Source: a virus. From it: a DNA stretch of 23,822 nt. This document shows, one piece after another, positions 1 to 8,122 of this stretch; the first letter of the stretch is position 1, and every line of letters begins with the position of its first letter. The notes beneath the pieces are model-generated. The model was not told where the DNA came from and made no database searches. It worked only from the letters and a program-made list of their open reading frames with translations. Where the stretch lies: positions 1 through 23,822 of the IMG/VR virus record IMGVR_UViG_3300027503_000059, one strand, 5' to 3'. Made by a program: the position numbers and the translations under genes.

Positions 1-108
1 ACTATCTCGGTGACGGTATCGCCAATTTATAACAGAGCAAGACTACGTCAATTTAGTTTAGAAGATTTTGCTTCTGGCAATACAGCAAACACAACAGGAT
101 TCCTATAA
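1..108 (+). CDS. 3' end of an unidentified upstream gene (partial)
   Basis: Frame 1 is open from the left edge of the window to a TAA at 106-108 and gives the last 35 residues of a protein, ending NTTGFL. The next gene starts two bases after this stop (ATG at 110), the same tight spacing as the rest of the cluster, which supports it as a real gene end rather than chance. The tail contains an Arg-rich stretch (YNRARLRQF) followed by a Ser/Thr/Asn-rich end. No family can be recognised from so short a piece. From context it is probably another tail or baseplate protein. Confidence 0.6.
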   Translation, partial: TISVTVSPIYNRARLRQFSLEDFASGNTANTTGFL

Positions 109-109
109 C

Positions 110-409
110 ATGGCAAAGTATAGACAAAGTTCACCTTATTTTCTTACTAAACAAAACAATTTGTATCTTGAATTGTTGTCTATCAGACCCATTCCTGCAG
201 AGACTGATGATTTCAAATACAAAATAGAAAATCAATACAAACACAGACCGGATTTATTGTCCTATGATTTGTATGGAACACCAAAACTATGGTGGGTTTT
301 TGTTCAAAGAAATATGGATGTTATTAAAGATCCAATATATGATTTTGAACCCGGAACAGAAATTTATCTTCCAAAAAAAAGCAATCTAGAAAGATTTTTA
401 GGAATATAA
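110..409 (+). CDS. 53: Baseplate wedge protein, gp53-like
   Basis: This 99-residue protein resembles the T4 gp53 baseplate wedge family, whose members join neighbouring wedges into the hexagonal baseplate. The visible signature is the core at about residues 43-88: RPDLLSYDLYGTPKLWWVF, then IKDPIYDFEPGTEIYLP. It is rich in aromatic residues and ends in a basic stretch. T4 gp53 is roughly twice as long, so this is a minimal version. I chose the ATG at 110 because it follows the upstream stop at 106-108 by one base and has AGGA at 96-99. An in-frame TTG at 68 would overlap the previous gene with no better ribosome site. Its place just before hub and spike genes fits the assignment. An A8 run at 373-380 is read through in frame as Lys-Lys. 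Confidence 0.8.
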   Translation: MAKYRQSSPYFLTKQNNLYLELLSIRPIPAETDDFKYKIENQYKHRPDLLSYDLYGTPKLWWVFVQRNMDVIKDPIYDFEPGTEIYLPKKSNLERFLGI

Positions 410-410
410 T

Positions 411-2720
411 ATGGCTTTAGGATTACGAGACATTGGTCAAGTATTTGGTGCAGCATTAACTAAACCAGACGGTACAGGAATCGATCCAACTGCAACAGCA
501 TCAAACCTTGGACTTGGTTTTGCAAAAACTTCATCAGACATAAAGTTAAGTTTATTGCAGGGAAAAACACCTGCAGGAACTGATGCCAGAGCAACTATTA
601 GTGCAGGTAGCAAAGAAAATATTAAACCTAAACAACGAGGGTTTGCTAATCAGTTAGAACAATTTGCATCATATAATGTTTTATGGACGTTGGCATGTTT
701 AAAACCCGAGGAAGCAAATAATCCTTACCTATACAGAAATTCTGCATTCGTTGAAAAACAAGTTGTATTTTCGTCTGGCGGAAGATATGATCAGGAAAGA
801 GCAGCAACAGCCTACGGAGCCCCTGAATACTTTATTCAAAACTTTTCTATGGATACCTTAATGACAGGTACTCCTGCTACAGGCTCTTCAAATGCTATTA
901 ACTTTACCTTTGAAATTATAGAACCTTACAGCATGGGATTGTTTTTACAGAGTCTTCAGGTTGCGGCTCTGGCAGCAGGATATCCAAGTTATCTTGAAGA
1001 AGCAGTATATTGTTTAAAAATGGAATTTGTAGGATTTGATCAAGATATGAAATCCTATGCTTCTATAAAACCAAAATTCTTTTTAATGTTGTTAAAGAAA
1101 ACAACTTTTAATGTTACAGAATCTGGAAGCACTTATAAATTTGAAGCCATTGTTTATAATCAAGAAGGATTTTCTGAAACCTACACAGCATTAAAAACTG
1201 ATATAGCAATCACAGGAAGTACCGTAAAAGAATTATTAGCAGGCAGAGAAAGAAGTTTAACAACGGTTCTTAATGAGCACGAACAAAAATCTGTTCCTGA
1301 ATTAAAAACGTACCCAGACAAGTACGAAATACATTTTCCAGAAAATTCATTTGATCCAATCCCTGGAGTTGGACCAGACGATGCAGACAACAGAGCAGTA
1401 ATAAACACATCAAATGAACGAGTAATTTCAAAAAGTGCATCTTATGCTAATCCAGAGGACGATCCGGCATTTTTTATTTCAAACGCTATAGGCAATGCAA
1501 GTTTTAATTTCCAGGCAGACTCAGGAGGAAACTATGTTGCCCCAAAAGCAGAAGATGCATATGACGAAAGCACAGGAAAAGTTAATAGAGATAAAGTTTC
1601 AATAAATGCAAAAGAAAGAACATTTAACTATGCTCAAAAACAATCAATATTAGAAGTTATTACACAAGCCATTGAAGAATCCGATTATGCAGCTAAGGCA
1701 TTAAAAGAATCTAATATTGATCCAACTGGTATGATTAATTGGTTTAGAATTGATGTTCAAACACAGCTTTTGAATTGGGATCCTAAATTTAAAAAATATT
1801 CAAAACGTATTATTTTTAGAGTAATGCCATACAAAATTCATAATTCGGTTTTTACAAATCCTAATGCAGTCCCTTTAGGATATGACCAGTTAGAAGAACA
1901 AATAGTTAAACAATACAATTACATCTATACAGGTACAAATAATGATTTATTAAGATTTGATATACAAATTAATAATTCTTTTTATACCGCAGTTGCATCA
2001 AATAGAATTGAAGATGCAGGCCGCCTTGCAAATAAAGATTTACAAACATCAGGCGATCCGCAACAAAACAAAGCAGAAGTTGAAAAAGGATCGGGAGGAG
2101 TAACAGCAGCTAAGAGTCCTACAGGAAGTAGGCCGGTTGCACAGGATGTAAATGCTATTAAACTACCGTTTGGCGGTTCTGGAAATTTAACTGATGAACA
2201 AGTAGTTGCTAATAATTTTCACAAAGCATTCCTTGAAAGTTCTCAAGCTGAAATGGTAAAAATTTCAGCAGAAATTATTGGAGATCCTTACTGGATGGTA
2301 GATAGCGGCATGGGCGGATATTTTGCAGGCCCAGGAGCCACAGATCAAATTACCGAAGACGGGACAGCAAACTATGAAGCAGGTGATACATTCATCTATA
2401 TGAGATTTAGAACACCGATTGAACCAATGGAAGAAAAAGGAACTTATTTGTTTGTTGGAGAATCAGATAGTCCCTTTAGCGGCATTTATAAAGTTATTAA
2501 ATGTCAAAATAATTTTTCTGAAGGATTGTTTAAACAAACACTAGAGTGTATTAGAATGCCTCTACAACCTAACGATCTTGATGACAAAGTTGATCCAGAT
2601 AAACAAAGTACTCTTATGTACAATACAGATAAAGTTAAACCAGAATCGTCATCTCCTGTTGACACTGATGATGCCGGTGATGAGGGTGAACCGTCAGATC
2701 CACCTACATATTTTGCTTGA
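411..2720 (+). CDS. Large tail/baseplate protein, candidate hub component
   Basis: This 769-residue protein has no signal peptide or membrane segment. It resembles a structural protein I associate with marine T4-like phages, without an established T4 name. Recognisable blocks are ANQLEQFASYNVLWTL at about residues 79-94, SMGLFLQSLQVAALAAGY at about 175-192 followed by a KMEFVGFD strand, and a C-terminal block at about 660-720 with FSGIYKVIKCQNNFSEGLFKQ and CIRMPLQPND. That last block resembles the closing segment of hub proteins that lie on the spike. The final 45 or so residues are acidic and Pro/Ser-rich and probably disordered. The ATG lies one base after the gp53-like stop, with AGGA at 400-403. 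Being directly before the gp5-like spike, where many contractile tails encode the gp27-type hub, makes a hub role plausible. This rests on position and weak resemblance only. Confidence 0.6.
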   Translation: MALGLRDIGQVFGAALTKPDGTGIDPTATASNLGLGFAKTSSDIKLSLLQGKTPAGTDARATISAGSKENIKPKQRGFANQLEQFASYNVLWTLACLKPEEANNPYLYRNSAFVEKQVVFSSGGRYDQERAATAYGAPEYFIQNFSMDTLMTGTPATGSSNAINFTFEIIEPYSMGLFLQSLQVAALAAGYPSYLEEAVYCLKMEFVGFDQDMKSYASIKPKFFLMLLKKTTFNVTESGSTYKFEAIVYNQEGFSETYTALKTDIAITGSTVKELLAGRERSLTTVLNEHEQKSVPELKTYPDKYEIHFPENSFDPIPGVGPDDADNRAVINTSNERVISKSASYANPEDDPAFFISNAIGNASFNFQADSGGNYVAPKAEDAYDESTGKVNRDKVSINAKERTFNYAQKQSILEVITQAIEESDYAAKALKESNIDPTGMINWFRIDVQTQLLNWDPKFKKYSKRIIFRVMPYKIHNSVFTNPNAVPLGYDQLEEQIVKQYNYIYTGTNNDLLRFDIQINNSFYTAVASNRIEDAGRLANKDLQTSGDPQQNKAEVEKGSGGVTAAKSPTGSRPVAQDVNAIKLPFGGSGNLTDEQVVANNFHKAFLESSQAEMVKISAEIIGDPYWMVDSGMGGYFAGPGATDQITEDGTANYEAGDTFIYMRFRTPIEPMEEKGTYLFVGESDSPFSGIYKVIKCQNNFSEGLFKQTLECIRMPLQPNDLDDKVDPDKQSTLMYNTDKVKPESSSPVDTDDAGDEGEPSDPPTYFA

Positions 2721-2728
2721 GGTAATAA

Positions 2729-4231
2729 ATGGCAGAGTCAGTTAGAAAACCGCAGAATCAAAAATCTAGTCAAGGCATAGGCAACGGCCCTTATCTTGCT
2801 AAGGTGGTAAGCCATCTTGATCCTTCTTTTATGTCGGGATTAGAAGTTACACTACTTAGAGATTCTGCAAACGAAATTGGTGACGAAAGCCAAACATATC
2901 CTGTAAAATACTTAACACCATTTTATGGAAGTACTGCCTACGAATTTATGGGCAAAAACACCGGCAATGCAGATGCCTATCACGATACACAAAAATCCTA
3001 CGGCATGTGGTTTACCCCACCGGATATTGGCGTAACCGTAATGGTTATATTTGTAGATGGCAATCCTTCTGAAGGATATTTTATTGGTTGTGTTCCTAGC
3101 CGTTTTGCCAATAACATGATTCCAGCAATCGGCGGTACTGATGTGGTAGATATTTCGTCTACAGATAAATCTAAGTATTCAACTAGTATGCCGTTACCAG
3201 TTGCAGAAGTCAATAGAAAAGCCAACGATCTAACTAAAAGTACTGCGGTAGACAAGATTAAAAAACCAGTGCATCCTATGGCAGATAGATTTTTAGAACA
3301 AGGGTTAATTGAAGATGATGCACGAGGAGTAACTACATCTACCGTAAGACGAAATGTACCAAATATGGTTTTTGGTATTTTAACTCCAGGTCCATTAGAT
3401 CAAAGAGACGGTGCTAAAAAATCAAATATTGGTAGAAAAGATTCTGCAACAATATCTCCGGTTCCGGTAGGCCGACTAGGAGGAACACAATTAGTATTTG
3501 ACGACGGCGATGACAGATATTACCGAAAAACTTCTGCAGGTGAAGGAGGAGTTGAATATCTCGAAGGAAATAAGGGAGATAAAAATATTCCTTATAACGA
3601 ATACTTTAGGGTACGTACAAGAACAGGCCATCAGTTGTTGATGCACAATTCCGAAGATTTGATTTATATTGGTAATGCTAGAGGAACAGCCTGGGTTGAA
3701 TTAACCAGCAATGGAAAAATAGATATCTATGCTCAAGATAGCATTAGTATTCACTCTGAACAAGATTTAAACATTCGTGCTGATAGAGATATTAATTTAG
3801 AAGCAGGAAGAAACTTTAATGTTAGAAGTGTATTAGGAGCAGTTCATATTGATGCAACTACTAATTTAGAATTAGTTGTTGGAGCTAACGGATATCTAAC
3901 AACAGCAGGAAGTATTCATTTAAATGCAACCGGCGATGCAAACATTACAGCAGCAGGAAACAGCAATATAAAAAGTGCTCACCACTTTGAAACTGCAAGT
4001 GCTATTGACATGAACGGTCCAGCTGCAACACCTGCTACAAAAGCATTGCCGTTAACTTTAAATGACAATTTAGTAACAGACGGAACACTTGATTGGGCTA
4101 AAACAAAATATATTAAACCTGATCCTGTTAAAAGTATTATGAAACGTATACCAATGCACGAACCGTGGCCTTTGCATGAAAATCAAGCGCCACAATTTGT
4201 TACTCCGGATAACACGGATAGGGATGCTTAA
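2729..4231 (+). CDS. 5: Central spike protein, gp5-like, without lysozyme domain
   Basis: This 500-residue protein matches the two ends of T4 gp5. The N-terminal part (about residues 20-130) looks like the OB-fold domain, with the strand block MWFTPPDIGVTVMVIF and then GNPSEGYFIGCVPSRF. The C-terminal part (about 329-420) has the short alternating repeats of the triple-stranded beta-helix needle shared by gp5 and VgrG: GKIDIYAQDSISIHS, DLNIRADRDINLEAGRNFNV, then further Ala/Asn/Thr-rich turns. It is preceded by RVRTRTGHQLLMHNSEDLIYI. The middle (about 135-290) is a low-complexity linker with PVPVGRLGGTQLVFDDG, where T4 gp5 has its muralytic domain. No lysozyme-like sequence is visible. After the helix there is a roughly 80-residue tail. 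The start has GAGG overlapping the upstream stop, about seven bases before the ATG. Confidence 0.85.
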   Translation: MAESVRKPQNQKSSQGIGNGPYLAKVVSHLDPSFMSGLEVTLLRDSANEIGDESQTYPVKYLTPFYGSTAYEFMGKNTGNADAYHDTQKSYGMWFTPPDIGVTVMVIFVDGNPSEGYFIGCVPSRFANNMIPAIGGTDVVDISSTDKSKYSTSMPLPVAEVNRKANDLTKSTAVDKIKKPVHPMADRFLEQGLIEDDARGVTTSTVRRNVPNMVFGILTPGPLDQRDGAKKSNIGRKDSATISPVPVGRLGGTQLVFDDGDDRYYRKTSAGEGGVEYLEGNKGDKNIPYNEYFRVRTRTGHQLLMHNSEDLIYIGNARGTAWVELTSNGKIDIYAQDSISIHSEQDLNIRADRDINLEAGRNFNVRSVLGAVHIDATTNLELVVGANGYLTTAGSIHLNATGDANITAAGNSNIKSAHHFETASAIDMNGPAATPATKALPLTLNDNLVTDGTLDWAKTKYIKPDPVKSIMKRIPMHEPWPLHENQAPQFVTPDNTDRDA

Positions 4232-4233
4232 TT

Positions 4234-4671
4234 ATGGCAAAATTATATAATCAAAAAACGGTTGCAAGTAATATAGCATCTGTTGGAAATCAAAATATTA
4301 CAGAATTTACCTATAAAGGTTTTTGTTCAGCAGAAACAAAAAAAGGATATAAACTCTATGACATCGATCTTGTTAAACAAGATCTAATTAATCATTTTTA
4401 CATTCGTAAGGGCGAAAAGTTAGAAAACCCAGAATTTGGTACGGTCATTTGGGATTTATTATTTGAACAATTTACAGAAGAAGTAAAAAAATTAATTGCT
4501 AAAGACGTTGAAGAAATTATTAACTACGACCCTAGAATTGCTGTTAATTCAGTAATTGTCGATAGCACAGATCAAGGAATTCGAATAGAAGCAGAGTTAG
4601 TATATCTGCCTTTTAATGTTAGCGAGCGTATGACTTTTGACTTTGACAAGTTAAATTACTCAGTTAACTGA
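4234..4671 (+). CDS. 25: Baseplate wedge / sheath initiator, gp25-like
   Basis: This 145-residue protein belongs to the gp25/GPW family (W-gp25 domain), which starts sheath polymerisation at the baseplate in contractile tails and type VI secretion systems. The typical core is clear: RKGEKLENPEFGTVIWDLLF from residue 58, an amphipathic helix, then NYDPRI at 97-102, and VNSVIVDS plus IRIEAELVYLPF strands. The family's hallmark is the EPR motif (NYEPRI in T4 gp25); here the Glu is replaced by Asp, a conservative change. The length is close to T4 gp25, with a slightly longer N-terminus. The ATG is two bases after the gp5-like stop. The stop codon overlaps a 12-base palindrome at 4660-4671. Confidence 0.93.
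   Translation: MAKLYNQKTVASNIASVGNQNITEFTYKGFCSAETKKGYKLYDIDLVKQDLINHFYIRKGEKLENPEFGTVIWDLLFEQFTEEVKKLIAKDVEEIINYDPRIAVNSVIVDSTDQGIRIEAELVYLPFNVSERMTFDFDKLNYSVN
4660..4671. repeat. Perfect 12-base palindrome at the end of the gp25-like gene
   Basis: TCAGTTAACTGA is its own reverse complement and overlaps the stop codon of the gp25-like gene. It has no loop and no following T-run, so it is not a normal terminator. It could be chance in AT-rich DNA, or a minor RNA structure between two genes of the operon. Confidence 0.35.
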
Positions 4672-4687
4672 CCAGTTTATTTTCCGC

Positions 4688-4695
4688 GATAAATA
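4688..4695 (+). promoter_or_regulatory. Candidate T4-type late promoter before the gp6-like gene
   Basis: GATAAATA matches the NATAAATA core of T4-like late promoters (TATAAATA in T4), which are read by the sigma-like gp55 with the sliding clamp. It lies in the 41-base gap, the longest fully resolved gap in the window, 17 bases before the ATG at 4713. Transcription would begin a few bases downstream and still include the AGGA at 4702-4705 as ribosome site. Reading by eye, I found only one other exact copy on this strand, also in a gap, which supports function. Confidence 0.5.
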
Positions 4696-4712
4696 TTGAA
4701 TAGGACTATAAA

Positions 4713-7700
4713 ATGACAGCTACATCAAGACAAAATAACTTAATTCTCAACGAAGACTGGACTAGAATTTATCAGACATTTAAAAATGCTGACTTCAAAT
4801 CCTACGACTTTGAAAATCTTCGCAGGGTCATTATTGAATATATTCGCGAAAATTATCCTGAAGATTTTAATGATTATATTGAATCAAGCGAATACTTAGC
4901 TTTAATTGACGCCATTGCATTTTTAGGACAGAGTTTAAGTTTCCGTATTGACTTAGCTAGTCGTGAAAATTTTATTGAACTAGCAGAGCGTAAAGAAAGT
5001 GTTTTAAAACTTGCTAGGATGTTGAGTTATACTCCTAAAAGAAATATTCCGTCAAAGGGATTGTTAAAATTTGACACCATATCAACAACTGAAGATATTG
5101 TTGATAGTAACGGAAAAAATTTATCTAAACAAATTATCATCTGGAACGATCCTACTAATTCAAATTGGAGCGAGCAATTCCTATTGGTCCTTAATGCAGC
5201 TATGGCAGACAATACAGAGTTTGGCCGAAGCCAAGGATCTGGTACTATTGACGGTATTAGAACAGAACAATATAGATTAAGAACATCTAACAGAGATATT
5301 CCATTATACACATTTAGTAAAAATGTTGCAGGAAGAAGAATGTCTTTCGAGCTTGTTAGCACAACCTTTAAAGGCAAAGAAGAAATTTATGAAGAAGCAC
5401 CTACGCCTGCTAATCAACTAGGATTTATATATAAAAATGACAATAAAGGACCAGCAAGTTTAAACAATGGTTTCTTCTTAATGTTTAAACAAGGTAGTTT
5501 AGAATTAGCAGATTTCTCAATCGCAGTTCCTACGACAAATGAAAAAGTTTCTATTGACGCCGAAGGAATTAATAACAACGATATTTGGTTATATTCTTTA
5601 AACTCTGTTGGAGCACAAACAACAGAATGGTTGCAAGTTCCAAATTTAATTGGAAACAATATTGCTTATAATAGTTTGGTCAATCAGGTCAAGAACATTT
5701 ATTCTGTTGTAACTAAAGACAAAGACAAAGTTGATTTATTATTCTCAGACGGAGTATACGGAAACTTACCTCAAGGTAATTTTAGAATTTATTATCGTGT
5801 TTCAAATGGTTTGAGTTACTCTATAACTCCTAGCGACATGCGAGGAATCAGCATATCTATACCTTATGTTAATAAATTAGGATCAGCTCATACATTAACA
5901 ATTAGTATGAGTTTAAAATATACCGTATCGTCCTCAACTCCAAGTGAAAGTATTGATAGTATTCGTGCAAATGCACCAGCATCTTATTATACACAAAACA
6001 GAATGATCACAGGCGAAGATTATAATCTTGCGCCTTTAACCAGCAGTCAAGATATTCTTAAAGTTAAAGCAATTAATAGAACATCGAGCGGTATTAGCAG
6101 AAATTTTGATATTATTGATGCCAGCGGAAAATATTCAAGTATTGATGTATTCGCTGACGACGGTTTAATTTATAAAAACGAAGTTGAGACAACATTAGGG
6201 TTTAAATTTACAAATAAGATTGAAATTTATAACTTTATTAGAAATACTATTGAGCCATTAATTGACAGCACTGATGTTTTTAATTTTTATATAACAAAAT
6301 ATACAAAAATTTTGTTTACGGATCCAACATCGGTTTGGAATTCAGTAACCACATCAACTAATAGTTCAACAGGATATTTTATTAGTGGAGTTGACTCGTC
6401 ATTATTAAAAACAGGTGTTTATACAAATAATACTTTGAAATATCTTTTACCTGATTCAATAGTTAAATTTGTTCCGCCCGCCGGCAAAGCATTTAAAAAC
6501 GGAAAACTTGTTACTCAAGATTTAACAGATCCTTTACAAAAATCATATATTTGGTCTAAGGTTGTTAGAGTTGTTGGTGACGGTACAAATGCGGGCCGTG
6601 GAGTATTAAGTACAGGCCTAGGCCCAATTACATTTAGTGATAATATTCCTTCGGGTTCGGTAGCTTTTCAAATAGTACCAAAGTGGGTTTCAAATTTACC
6701 TAATGCATTTGAAACTGAAATGGCAAACCTTGCATTTTCAAATTTAAACTTTGGTTTGCGATACGATATTGAATCTGCCGCCTGGAAAATTATTACAGCC
6801 GCAAATCTAGATTTAATCAATAGTTTTAGTCTTGGTAAAGCAGGCGACACATCAAACTCTGGAATTGATTCTTCATGGATCATAGCGTTTGTTAAAGAAC
6901 CAGACAAGTATGTTGTCCACGTTAGAAGCATGGAATATATTTTTGCTAGTATTAGAAAAAATCGTTTCTATTTTGATTCAAATCAAAAAATCTACGATAG
7001 CAAAACAAACAAGGTTGTTAAAGATCAAATCAAGGTATTAGGAATTAATACCGACAACGGTCTTTTAGATTATCTAAAACAAGATCTTGTTTTTGAAATT
7101 AGTGATAGTATTCGTTTTGAAGATGGATATCAAAGCACCGATGCAATTAAAATTGCGTTTGCTGATTCTGACGACGACGGAGTTATTGATGACCCAGACG
7201 AGTTTATTAGAATTGTTGGAGAAGATTCAGCAAATAAATTTTTGTTTTTCCAAGAAACGGTCGACGACACCGGAGCAAAAATATTTCAATATTTCGATAA
7301 TACAAACAATGACATTGTATTAGCGGCTAAAGAAATTGACGTCAAGGTTACAGATTATACCGATGGCCAACTTGTATATTTTTATGACATTGCTGAAGAT
7401 GTTGTAAAAATGGTTGATAGAACAACAAATACATTTGTTCTTCAAAGTAATTTTAGAGCAAACATTGGTAGGGCTGGAATTAAATTCCAATATCTGCACC
7501 ATGCAAATGTTGACCGCCGTATCGATCCAAGCGTAAGTAATATTATTGATGTGTATCTATTAACACGTTCTTATGACACAGATTTTAGAAATTACTTGCA
7601 AGGTGTGTTAACAAAAATGCCCGAACCGCCAACAACAGAAAGTTTAAGAATTGCATTTGGCGGAAACTTGAGTGCAATTAAATCTATAAGCGATGATATT

Positions 7701-8120
7701 GTATATCATCCAGTTTCATATAAAGTGTTATTCGGAAAAACCGCAGATGAAAAATTACAAGCAATATTTAAAATTGTTAAAAACTCATCAAAGACAATCA
7801 ACGATAACGATTTAAAGGTTAGAATTATTGCAGCGATCAATGAATTTTTTGATTCGGCAAATTGGGACTTTGGAGATAAATTTTATCTTTCAGAATTAAT
7901 AACCTATGTGATTAATTCAACAGCGCCTGACATTACTAACATGGTTATTGTACCAAGACAACAATCTCAGGTGTTTGGTAGTCTGTTTGAAATTCAAAGT
8001 AGAGCAGATGAAATTTTTGTAAGCGGTGCTACCGTAGATGATATAGAAATAGTAACATCTATTAATGCAGCAGAAATTGGTGCAATTTCTGGAACAATTA
8101 TTACTTCAACGAGTACTTAA
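4713..8120 (+). CDS. 6: Baseplate wedge protein, gp6-like (enlarged)
   Basis: This 1135-residue protein matches the T4 gp6 / baseplate-J type wedge family, which forms the continuous ring at the core of the baseplate. Recognisable segments are the N-terminal YLALIDAIAFLGQSLSFRID with ENFIELAERKESVLKLARML (about residues 68-110), FSDGVYGNLPQGNFRIYYRV at about 344, and IRANAPASYYTQNRMITGED at about 417-436, the typical gp6/gpJ block. Near the C-terminus are AAINEFFDSANWDFGDKFYL and FGSLFEIQSRADEIFVSGAT. T4 gp6 has 660 residues, so extra domains are inserted in the second half (about 450-950). These include an aspartate-rich DxDDDGxxDDxDE loop at residues 818-830 that may bind calcium. The ATG has AGGA at 4702-4705 and follows a candidate late promoter. 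Confidence 0.92.
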   Translation: MTATSRQNNLILNEDWTRIYQTFKNADFKSYDFENLRRVIIEYIRENYPEDFNDYIESSEYLALIDAIAFLGQSLSFRIDLASRENFIELAERKESVLKLARMLSYTPKRNIPSKGLLKFDTISTTEDIVDSNGKNLSKQIIIWNDPTNSNWSEQFLLVLNAAMADNTEFGRSQGSGTIDGIRTEQYRLRTSNRDIPLYTFSKNVAGRRMSFELVSTTFKGKEEIYEEAPTPANQLGFIYKNDNKGPASLNNGFFLMFKQGSLELADFSIAVPTTNEKVSIDAEGINNNDIWLYSLNSVGAQTTEWLQVPNLIGNNIAYNSLVNQVKNIYSVVTKDKDKVDLLFSDGVYGNLPQGNFRIYYRVSNGLSYSITPSDMRGISISIPYVNKLGSAHTLTISMSLKYTVSSSTPSESIDSIRANAPASYYTQNRMITGEDYNLAPLTSSQDILKVKAINRTSSGISRNFDIIDASGKYSSIDVFADDGLIYKNEVETTLGFKFTNKIEIYNFIRNTIEPLIDSTDVFNFYITKYTKILFTDPTSVWNSVTTSTNSSTGYFISGVDSSLLKTGVYTNNTLKYLLPDSIVKFVPPAGKAFKNGKLVTQDLTDPLQKSYIWSKVVRVVGDGTNAGRGVLSTGLGPITFSDNIPSGSVAFQIVPKWVSNLPNAFETEMANLAFSNLNFGLRYDIESAAWKIITAANLDLINSFSLGKAGDTSNSGIDSSWIIAFVKEPDKYVVHVRSMEYIFASIRKNRFYFDSNQKIYDSKTNKVVKDQIKVLGINTDNGLLDYLKQDLVFEISDSIRFEDGYQSTDAIKIAFADSDDDGVIDDPDEFIRIVGEDSANKFLFFQETVDDTGAKIFQYFDNTNNDIVLAAKEIDVKVTDYTDGQLVYFYDIAEDVVKMVDRTTNTFVLQSNFRANIGRAGIKFQYLHHANVDRRIDPSVSNIIDVYLLTRSYDTDFRNYLQGVLTKMPEPPTTESLRIAFGGNLSAIKSISDDIVYHPVSYKVLFGKTADEKLQAIFKIVKNSSKTINDNDLKVRIIAAINEFFDSANWDFGDKFYLSELITYVINSTAPDITNMVIVPRQQSQVFGSLFEIQSRADEIFVSGATVDDIEIVTSINAAEIGAISGTIITSTST
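7164..7202 (+). other. Calcium-type Asp-rich loop inside the gp6-like protein
   Basis: Residues 818-830 of the gp6-like protein read DSDDDGVIDDPDE. This fits the DxDxDGxxDxxD/E pattern of EF-hand-like, dockerin-type or thrombospondin-type-3 calcium loops. It lies in the extra segment absent from T4 gp6. Calcium binding is inferred from the pattern alone. Confidence 0.45.
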
Positions 8121-8122
8121 GA

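Noticed and set aside
68-109. An upstream TTG start for the gp53-like gene
   Set aside because: It would overlap the preceding gene, and the family core begins after the ATG at 110, which has its own AGGA.
373-380. A run of eight A bases as a possible slippery frameshift site in the gp53-like gene
   Set aside because: The frame runs on normally to a stop a short distance later, and no alternative frame there gives an extended product.
2717-2731. TAATAAATG before the gp5-like gene as a late promoter
   Set aside because: It misses the final A of NATAAATA and overlaps the ribosome site and start codon, leaving no leader.
4660-4680. Terminator after the gp25-like gene
   Set aside because: The 12-base palindrome has no loop, low GC content and no following T-run, and the next gene is in the same direction 41 bases on.
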